This document shows positions 1-5,467 of a stretch of 8,452 nt of DNA, piece by piece (position 1 is the stretch's first letter; the number at the start of each line of letters is the position of its first letter). The translations under genes were made by a program, and so were the position numbers. The notes below the pieces were generated by a model that saw only the letters and a list, made by a program, of their open reading frames with translations, was not told the origin of the DNA and searched no databases. Source of the DNA: Muribaculaceae bacterium (GTDB lineage: Bacteria > Bacteroidota > Bacteroidia > Bacteroidales > Muribaculaceae); assembly GCA_029059965.1 (NCBI GenBank), contig JAIDUY010000103.1, positions 1 through 8,452 of the forward strand, in the 5' to 3' direction.

Positions 1-360
1 GGCGACATGGCCGCCGGCCATCTCTACGTGGGCGAGGCCGACAGCGAGGGCATAGTCATGGCTTTCGCTTTTATTCCCGGCGACGACCCGACTTACGCCA
101 TCATCGAGGACGGAGAGTGGCTCGACGATAGCCCTTACGGCACCATCCACCGTCTTGGCTCGGACGGACGGCGCTGCGGAGTGCTTGCCGCCTGTGTGGA
201 TTTCTGCGCCTCGCTCACAGATAATATAAGGCTGGACACACATGCCGACAATGCGGCTATGCGTGCCGGAGCCGAACGCCTCGGTTTCAGGCGCTGCGGT
301 GTGATATATTGTCAGGACGGGACTCCGCGGATAGCCTATCAGCGTATCACCAGAGATTGA
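1..360 (+). CDS. GNAT family N-acetyltransferase, C-terminal part (5' end outside window)
   Basis: The reading frame is open from base 1 and ends at TGA 358-360, so about 119 codons are visible. The in-frame ATG at 7 is probably internal, because a GNAT domain is normally about 150-170 residues and the N-terminal strand-helix part is missing. Visible features are a central strand around GIVMAFAFI, an acetyl-CoA binding loop of the R-R-C-G-V type (SDGRRCGVLAACVDF), and the motif-B region with N-A-A-M followed by R-L-G-F (NAAMRAGAERLGF). The family transfers an acetyl group from acetyl-CoA to an amine; the substrate cannot be told from this piece. The last 14 bases overlap the 3' end of the convergent minus-strand gene. 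The family call is firm, the substrate unknown. Confidence 0.85.
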   Translation, partial: GDMAAGHLYVGEADSEGIVMAFAFIPGDDPTYAIIEDGEWLDDSPYGTIHRLGSDGRRCGVLAACVDFCASLTDNIRLDTHADNAAMRAGAERLGFRRCGVIYCQDGTPRIAYQRITRD

Positions 361-1399
361 AGCGGCAGCCGAACACGATTTCGCCGCTGAGCTCGCCGCC
401 GGCATAGGTGGTCTTCTCGTCGTTGACGATGGCGACATCGAATTTGCCGGTAGCGCCGGCGAACCATCGTCCGGAATTCCATACCACCGAGAGCTTCATG
501 CGGTTGTACATCGAAAACGACACCTTCTCGATGTCGGAATTGACGAATCCTTTGCGAACGCCGATGATGGGGCTCTCGCTCACGCCGAGCACCCATTTGG
601 GATGGAACACCCAGTTGTAGCCGTAGCCCAGGCGCAGGGCGTAGTTGTGGGTGTGGACACTGTAGTGGTAGTCTTTCCACGATGGCGGCAGCTGGCTTAT
701 GAGTTCGGCGGGAAGTTCGGAGAAGTTGAAGTTGAGCTTCTGCGTATAGATGGAGAATCCGGTGTAGAAAGCTCCCTGGCTGCGTTTCTGTATGCGGCTG
801 AAGTTGAACGACGCCGCCTCGGAATATCGTTTGTGGTTGAAGAAATAGTACGCGTCGATGCCCCAGGTAGTGTTGTCGATGCCGGAAAAGGGCAGGTTGT
901 AGCGCACGGGGTCGTGCTTGTCGCCGAAGCGTCGTATGGTGGTGCCGACGTCATTGTTGATGTAATATGCCTCGGCGGCAAAGAGCATGCAGTTGAAGCC
1001 GAAGCGCCAGCGTTTTCGCGACAGGTCGTTGCCGCCGAACATCTTGCTGATGTTGACGTCGTAGCCCGCCGACACGGCAAGGTAGGTGAGATAGACACCT
1101 ATCGACGTCGACGGGTCGGAGGCCATGAAGATATATTTGTCGTTGGGCAGCTCGAAGCGGTAGCCGTCGGTCCAGCTTTCCGTAGTAATCTTGGCATTGA
1201 ATTTATAGCCTGTACTTGCCACATATGCAGTGTCGTAGCCGTTGAAGAACTTGTCGCCCCAGCGGTAGGTGTTCACACAGAAGCGTGGAAACTTGCCCCA
1301 CGTGGCGATGGAGTCGAGGTTGAACGACAATGCCTGTGCCTGCCCGCCGAATGCGAGCATACAGACCATCAGTAAGACAAGTCGCAGAGCTTTCTTCAT
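347..1399 (-). CDS. DUF4421-like putative outer-membrane beta-barrel protein
   Basis: This encodes 350 residues. I chose the ATG at 1399 rather than the TTG at 1411 because it gives a clean Sec signal peptide: MKKALR, then a hydrophobic core through about residue 18, with likely cleavage after A-Q-A near residues 21-23. The mature protein is rich in alternating aromatic and polar strands (many Y/F/W-G patterns) and ends in R-F-N-L-W, an aromatic terminus typical of outer-membrane barrels. The segment with Y-Y-F-F-N followed by Q-K-R-S-Q-G-A-F resembles the Bacteroidota family DUF4421 as I remember it, whose function is not known. It is divergent from guaA, and its 3' end overlaps the GNAT gene by 14 nt. 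Membrane location is inference from signal peptide and strand pattern; the DUF assignment is from memory. Confidence 0.72.
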   Translation of the reverse strand: MKKALRLVLLMVCMLAFGGQAQALSFNLDSIATWGKFPRFCVNTYRWGDKFFNGYDTAYVASTGYKFNAKITTESWTDGYRFELPNDKYIFMASDPSTSIGVYLTYLAVSAGYDVNISKMFGGNDLSRKRWRFGFNCMLFAAEAYYINNDVGTTIRRFGDKHDPVRYNLPFSGIDNTTWGIDAYYFFNHKRYSEAASFNFSRIQKRSQGAFYTGFSIYTQKLNFNFSELPAELISQLPPSWKDYHYSVHTHNYALRLGYGYNWVFHPKWVLGVSESPIIGVRKGFVNSDIEKVSFSMYNRMKLSVVWNSGRWFAGATGKFDVAIVNDEKTTYAGGELSGEIVFGCRFNLW

Positions 1400-1408
1400 T
1401 TCAAGACG

Positions 1409-1441
1409 CAAAATTACTCAAAAAATTGCTAACTTTGCAAG
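1409..1441 (-). promoter_or_regulatory. Putative Bacteroidota promoter for the DUF4421-like gene
   Basis: On the minus strand TAATTTTG (1416 to 1409) fits the -7 consensus TAnnTTTG. A partial -33 element, CTTG (1441 to 1438), lies 21 nt upstream, within the usual 19-21 spacing. Only nine bases separate the -7 box from the ATG at 1399, so any leader would be only a few bases long. The -33 match is imperfect and the region is AT-rich, so the match could be chance. Confidence 0.4.
1430..1437 (+). promoter_or_regulatory. Putative -7 promoter element of guaA
   Basis: TAACTTTG is an exact match to the Bacteroidota -7 consensus TAnnTTTG and is followed by C, as is common. It lies 30 bases before the guaA ATG, which predicts a leader of roughly 25 nt, too short for a purine riboswitch. 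No TTTG -33 element is visible at the expected distance. The box sits in the 68-bp gap shared with the divergent gene, so the two promoters probably overlap. Confidence 0.55.
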
Positions 1442-1467
1442 CAAAATCCACCATTCCTATTATTCCA

Positions 1468-3000
1468 ATGGTTCAAAAAATAGTCATTCTGGATTTCGGG
1501 TCGCAGACCACCCAGCTTATCGGACGGCGCGTGCGCGAACTGAACATCTACAGCGAAATCATCCCCTACCACAAGTACCCCTATGGCCGCGAGGCCGAAG
1601 AAGGCATCATCGGCGTGATTCTGTCGGGCAGCCCCCTCAGCGTCTACGACAAGGATGCCTTTCGCGTCGATCTGGACAGGCTGCTCGGCCGCGTGCCCGT
1701 GCTGGGCATCTGCTACGGCGCGCAGCTGATGGCCTACTCGCTCGGCGGCGCCGTCGAACCCGCCCCCTCACGGGAATACGGTCGTGCTCTGCTTGAGTGG
1801 ACCGACGGGACATCACCCCTGCTCGAAGGCATAGGACAGGGTGCCCAGGTATGGATGAGCCACGGCGACACCATCACCCGTCTGCCCGAAGGTTTCAAGG
1901 TCATCGCCAGCACCGCCGACGTGCGTTTCGCCGCTTTCGCCTCCGAGTCTCAGCCCGTGTGGGGCGTCCAGTTCCATCCCGAAGTGTTCCACAGCACATG
2001 CGGAATGCAGCTGCTGCGCAACTTTGCCGTCGGTATCTGCGGCGCGCGTTGCGACTGGAGTGCCGAATCGTTCATCGAGACTACAGTGGCCGAACTGCGC
2101 TCCACCCTCGGCGACGACAAGGTAGTGCTCGGCCTCAGCGGCGGCGTCGACTCCACCGTGGCTGCCGTGCTCCTTGCACGCGCCATCGGCGACAGGCTCA
2201 CCTGCATATTCGTCGACCACGGCATGCTGCGCCTCAACGAGTTCCACGATGTGTTGGCCGAGTACAAGAAGCTCGGGCTCAACGTCCTTGGCGTGGATGC
2301 TTCCGACAAGTTCTTCGCCGACCTGGCCGGAGTGACCGACCCCGAAAAGAAACGCAAGATTATAGGCGCCGACTTCGTCGAAGTCTTCGACCGCGAGGCC
2401 CACAAGCTCGAGGGCGTACGCTGGCTTGCCCAGGGCACCATATACCCCGACTGCATCGAGAGCCTTTCCATCACCGGCACCGTCATCAAGAGCCACCACA
2501 ATGTCGGCGGTCTGCCGGAGCGCATGAACCTCCGCCTATGCGAACCTCTGCGCCTGCTCTTCAAGGATGAGGTCCGCGCCGTAGGCCGCGCCCTCGGCAT
2601 CCCCGACAGCCTCATCGGCCGTCATCCCTTCCCCGGCCCGGGTCTGGCCGTGCGCATCCTCGGCGAGGTGACACGCGAGAAGGTGGCCGTGCTACAGCAG
2701 GCCGACCACATCTTCATCTCCGGACTGCGCCGCGAGGGTCTCTACGACAAGGTATGGCAGGCCGGCGTCATCCTGCTGCCCGTGCAGAGTGTGGGAGTAA
2801 TGGGCGACGAGCGCACCTACGAGCGTGCCGTGGCTCTGCGCGCCGTGACAAGCACCGACGCCATGACTGCCGACTGGGCTCATCTGCCCTACGAATTCCT
2901 CGCCTCGGTGAGCAACGAAATCATCAACAAGGTCAAAGGCGTCAACCGCGTCTGCTACGACATCTCCTCCAAACCGCCGGCCACAATCGAATGGGAATAA
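1468..3000 (+). CDS. guaA: GMP synthase (glutamine-hydrolysing)
   Basis: GuaA converts XMP to GMP using ATP and glutamine, the last step of guanine nucleotide synthesis in the cytoplasm. The ATG at 1468 gives 510 residues, normal for the family, and begins [13 protein letters not shown] as in Bacteroides homologues; longer upstream extensions would run into the divergent promoter region. The N-terminal class I glutamine amidotransferase has its nucleophile in G-I-C-Y-G-A-Q (Cys82) and H170/E172 in Q-F-H-P-E. The ATP-pyrophosphatase P-loop is SGGVDS (224-229). The C-terminal dimerisation part has R-H-P-F-P-G-P-G-L, and the end K-P-P-A-T-I-E-W-E is the standard GuaA terminus. All key residues are present. 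It stands alone between a divergent neighbour and a terminator, so it is likely monocistronic. Confidence 0.97.
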   Translation: MVQKIVILDFGSQTTQLIGRRVRELNIYSEIIPYHKYPYGREAEEGIIGVILSGSPLSVYDKDAFRVDLDRLLGRVPVLGICYGAQLMAYSLGGAVEPAPSREYGRALLEWTDGTSPLLEGIGQGAQVWMSHGDTITRLPEGFKVIASTADVRFAAFASESQPVWGVQFHPEVFHSTCGMQLLRNFAVGICGARCDWSAESFIETTVAELRSTLGDDKVVLGLSGGVDSTVAAVLLARAIGDRLTCIFVDHGMLRLNEFHDVLAEYKKLGLNVLGVDASDKFFADLAGVTDPEKKRKIIGADFVEVFDREAHKLEGVRWLAQGTIYPDCIESLSITGTVIKSHHNVGGLPERMNLRLCEPLRLLFKDEVRAVGRALGIPDSLIGRHPFPGPGLAVRILGEVTREKVAVLQQADHIFISGLRREGLYDKVWQAGVILLPVQSVGVMGDERTYERAVALRAVTSTDAMTADWAHLPYEFLASVSNEIINKVKGVNRVCYDISSKPPATIEWE

Positions 3001-3029
3001 TCGCCGCCCTCTGACGGCAGACATATATC

Positions 3030-3080
3030 AAGGCGCAGGAGCGAGCGGATGATTCCGGGCTTCTGCGCCTTTCTTTTTTT
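3030..3080 (+). terminator. Intrinsic terminator after guaA
   Basis: The arms 3030-3042 and 3059-3071 pair over 13 bp (one G-T wobble), with AAGGCGCAG facing CTGCGCCTT. A further four pairs form inside (3046-3049 with 3054-3057). A T-rich run, 3070-3080, follows directly. It begins about 30 nt after the guaA stop. The other strand has no T-tract, so it should act in the plus direction only. Confidence 0.88.
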
Positions 3081-3139
3081 CGGACCGGGTGAACGCCGGC
3101 GGGTGTGGATGTGTTTAAAAAGAAACATTCGTCACCGTT

Positions 3140-3652
3140 ATGAAAAAGATTATAAGCGCGCTTCTTTGTCTGATAGCCGTGTTGCAGGTCTCGGCGGCCG
3201 AGCTTTGGCCTTTCGCTGAGGTGAACAATAAGCTCGACCTTAGCGTCAACGCGGGCTACCACTTCGACAGCAGCGTGGCCGTGATGGGCTTCGGCGTGAC
3301 TGTCAAGGGTATACACCTTACTATCGGCGGCGTGGGCTCCTGCAAACTGCCCGACGGTACCAAGCCGAGCGGCAAGAACACGGCTTCGGCCATGCTGCAG
3401 TTCGGCTATCAGATACCCGTAATCCGTCAGTTCCGCGTCATACCCGTCGTCGGCACGGCGGCAATAGGCAAAATTGTCTACGATACAGAAGGGCAGGAGT
3501 TCCGCTCGCCCGACGACCCGCCCAAGACGCGCCTCGACATGAAGTATCGCTTCGACGCGGGCGTACATTTCGTATTCAATCACAAAGCCCTGATAATCAA
3601 CGCGGCAATAACCCGATATACTGTTTTTGGCGGCATCGGTATCGAATTTTAG
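3140..3652 (+). CDS. Small exported beta-barrel-like protein of unknown function
   Basis: The product has 170 residues. MKKIISALLCLIAVLQVSAA is a clear Sec signal peptide with cleavage near V-S-A/A (19-20). The mature part, about 150 residues, alternates polar and hydrophobic residues in strand-like blocks (LDLSVNAGYHF, VAVMGFGVTVKGIHLTIGGV, SAMLQFGYQIPV, YRFDAGVHFVF) and ends in G-I-E-F with a C-terminal Phe. This would suit a small, perhaps eight-stranded, outer-membrane barrel. I do not recognise a named family. No lipobox is seen: the Cys at position 10 lies inside the hydrophobic core. No TAnnTTTG box is visible in the 59 bases between the guaA terminator and the ATG, so its promoter is unclear. 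Exported location is well supported; function is unknown. Confidence 0.75.
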   Translation: MKKIISALLCLIAVLQVSAAELWPFAEVNNKLDLSVNAGYHFDSSVAVMGFGVTVKGIHLTIGGVGSCKLPDGTKPSGKNTASAMLQFGYQIPVIRQFRVIPVVGTAAIGKIVYDTEGQEFRSPDDPPKTRLDMKYRFDAGVHFVFNHKALIINAAITRYTVFGGIGIEF

Positions 3653-3664
3653 GTCCGTGCCGGT

Positions 3665-3694
3665 TTTGCAGGAGACAGAAAAATGTTAACTTTG
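3665..3694 (+). promoter_or_regulatory. Bacteroidota-type promoter for the yihY-ridA operon
   Basis: A TTTG -33 element (3665-3668) is followed after 18 nt by TAACTTTG (3687-3694), an exact -7 consensus and identical to the guaA box. This is the best promoter match in the window. It fills most of the 44-bp gap after the small barrel gene. The -7 box ends two bases before the first yihY ATG (3697), so transcription should begin at or just after that codon. Confidence 0.7.
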
Positions 3695-3696
3695 CG

Positions 3697-5085
3697 ATGA
3701 ATATGGAGCCTTCCAAAAGCAGCCGGCCCGGGCGCATCGCCCGGCTTGTGGACCGCGGCATGAAGCTGTGGGTCTATCTCAGCACAGGCATATGGAGCGA
3801 CCCCAGACGCAAGTGGTGGATCAAACTTCTGCGTACCGTCAACCTGTCGGTGCAGTCCTTCCTCAGCCGCGATATTCAGACCCAGGCCTGCGCCATGACC
3901 TACCGCACCATGCTTGCCGTGGTGCCCGCACTGGCGCTTCTGTTGGCCATAGGCCGTGGCTTCGGCTTCCAGAGCGTGCTTCAGGACGAACTCTTCGAGC
4001 TGTTCCCGGCGCAGCGACGCGCAATCGAGTATATGCTCAACTTCGTCGACAGCTATCTGAGCCAGACCTCCGAAGGCATCTTCGTCGGCGTCGGCATACT
4101 GTTCCTCATCTGGACCCTCATCTCGCTGCTGAGCAACGTGGAGGATACTTTCAATCTGATATGGGGACAGAAGGACGGACGCAGCATATGGCGCAAGGTC
4201 AGCGACTACACCGCCATGCTCCTCATTTTGCCGATACTGATGATATGCGCCAGCGGCATCAACCTGCTGCTGAGCTCGACTCTGAACGCCATCTTCCACT
4301 TCAGCTTCATGACGCCCATAGTGTCGGGCATACTCGAGGCGGCATCGTGGGTGATGATGTGGCTGTTCTTCGCCGCCGTCTACATTCTTATCCCTTATAC
4401 ACGGGTCAGATTCGTCAATGCCTTTGTCAGTGGCGCCATCGCCGGCACCGGCTTCCTGGTGCTTCAGTGGCTGTTCGTCACGGGTACGCTCTACGTCACG
4501 CGCTACAACGCCATCTACGGCAGCTTCGCCTTCCTGCCCCTTATGCTGCTGTGGCTGCAGCTGGTGTGGGTCATAGTGCTGGCAGGGGCTGTGATATGCT
4601 ATTCGTCGCAGAATGTATTCGCCTTCAACCTCGACAACGAGGTCAACACCATCTCGCCCAACTACCACAGCAAGGTCACCATAGCCATCGCGGCAGTGTT
4701 TGTGCACCGCTTCGTCGACGGACGCCCCGCAGCGACGGCGCGCTATCTGATGGAAGCATACGAATTTCCCGCCCGCCTTGTAACTTCGGTCACCGACAGG
4801 CTGTGCGCGGCCGGCATACTGAGCCGCGTGGTGATGGAGGGGCAGAAGGATGTCTACGGCTTCCAGCTTGCCGTCGACCCCGCCACACTCACCGTAGGCT
4901 CGCTCTTCGAGAAGCTCTACGGACTCGGCTCCGAAGGCTTTGTGCCGGATTTCAAGTCAAATTTCCCGGGTGTCGAAGCCGCCTACGGGCAGCTCTCGGC
5001 ACAGCTGGAGACTGTCTCCAAATCCTTGCCGCTGACTGAACTGAAAATCGACGATACAAAACCGGATACAATCACCTCAACTTGA
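3697..5085 (+). CDS. YihY/BrkB family inner-membrane protein
   Basis: From the first ATG this is 462 residues. About six hydrophobic segments lie near residues 71-88, 128-148, 172-194, 216-233, 240-263 and 281-301. The diagnostic BrkB motif Y-N-A-I-Y-G-S-F-A-F-L-P-L at 270-282 is followed by W-L-Q-L-V-W-V. An amphipathic N-terminal stretch with T-Y-R-T-M-L-A-V-V-P-A-L (68-79) is also typical. After the membrane part, residues from about 320 form a soluble tail resembling a winged-helix-like domain, seen in Bacteroidota members. The E. coli relative was once called RNase BN, a name now given to another protein; the transport or other role of the family is not settled. The start is uncertain: Met3 (3703) or Met22 (3760, M-K-L-W-V-Y) fit the promoter position better than Met1. 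ridA follows after 7 nt. Confidence 0.92.
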   Translation: MNMEPSKSSRPGRIARLVDRGMKLWVYLSTGIWSDPRRKWWIKLLRTVNLSVQSFLSRDIQTQACAMTYRTMLAVVPALALLLAIGRGFGFQSVLQDELFELFPAQRRAIEYMLNFVDSYLSQTSEGIFVGVGILFLIWTLISLLSNVEDTFNLIWGQKDGRSIWRKVSDYTAMLLILPILMICASGINLLLSSTLNAIFHFSFMTPIVSGILEAASWVMMWLFFAAVYILIPYTRVRFVNAFVSGAIAGTGFLVLQWLFVTGTLYVTRYNAIYGSFAFLPLMLLWLQLVWVIVLAGAVICYSSQNVFAFNLDNEVNTISPNYHSKVTIAIAAVFVHRFVDGRPAATARYLMEAYEFPARLVTSVTDRLCAAGILSRVVMEGQKDVYGFQLAVDPATLTVGSLFEKLYGLGSEGFVPDFKSNFPGVEAAYGQLSAQLETVSKSLPLTELKIDDTKPDTITST

Positions 5086-5092
5086 AAAACAT

Positions 5093-5467
5093 ATGAAAAA
5101 AGTAATCGCAACCACCGCCGCTCCCGGCGCTATCGGCCCCTACAGCCAGGCAATCGACACCGGCGCTTTCGTATTCGCATCGGGTCAGATTCCCATCAAT
5201 CCCGCAAACGGCGAAATCCCCGAAGGCATCACCGCCCAGACAACCCAGAGCCTCGCCAACGTCAAGGCTATCCTCGAGGCTGCCGGACTGACCATGGCCA
5301 ACGTCGTGAAGACCACCGTCTTCCTGTCCGACATGGCTAACTTCGGCCCCATGAACGAGGTCTATGCTCAGGCTTTCGAGGCTCCCTATCCCGCCCGCTC
5401 GGCCGTTGCCGTGCGCGAGCTGCCCAAGGGAGTGCTCGTAGAAATCGAGGTCCTCGCTATGCGTTGA
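5093..5467 (+). CDS. ridA: RidA family reactive enamine/imine deaminase
   Basis: RidA hydrolyses reactive 2-aminoacrylate and related enamines/imines made by PLP enzymes, protecting the cell from damage. The product is 124 residues, close to the usual 125-130. Key residues are in place: Tyr17 in G-P-Y-S-Q-A, Arg102 in P-A-R-S-A-V (E. coli Arg105) and Glu117 in L-V-E-I-E (E. coli Glu120), together with the F-A-S-G-Q-I-P strand. The start follows the upstream stop by 7 bases, so it is probably co-transcribed with the YihY gene; no separate promoter is seen. Its last 11 bases overlap the 3' end of the convergent ATP-grasp/FolC gene. The family assignment is firm; the exact substrate range is inferred. 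Confidence 0.95.
   Translation: MKKVIATTAAPGAIGPYSQAIDTGAFVFASGQIPINPANGEIPEGITAQTTQSLANVKAILEAAGLTMANVVKTTVFLSDMANFGPMNEVYAQAFEAPYPARSAVAVRELPKGVLVEIEVLAMR

Noticed and set aside
602..1375. 257-codon open frame antisense to the DUF4421-like gene
   Set aside because: The Val-rich, low-complexity translation has no motifs. The opposite strand has a signal peptide and barrel pattern.
1438..1467. Purine riboswitch or other leader RNA upstream of guaA
   Set aside because: Only about 25-30 nt lie between the -7 box and the ATG, too short for any known riboswitch fold.
1797..2570. 257-codon frame inside guaA (+), and antisense frames 1813-2615
   Set aside because: Arg/His-rich out-of-frame readings of guaA; the GuaA frame has every catalytic motif.
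3649..4707. 352-codon open frame antisense to yihY
   Set aside because: It is a shadow of high GC at third codon positions. The composition is unnatural (runs of H, Q, E, D), with no domain or hydrophobic pattern, and the plus strand carries a clear BrkB protein.
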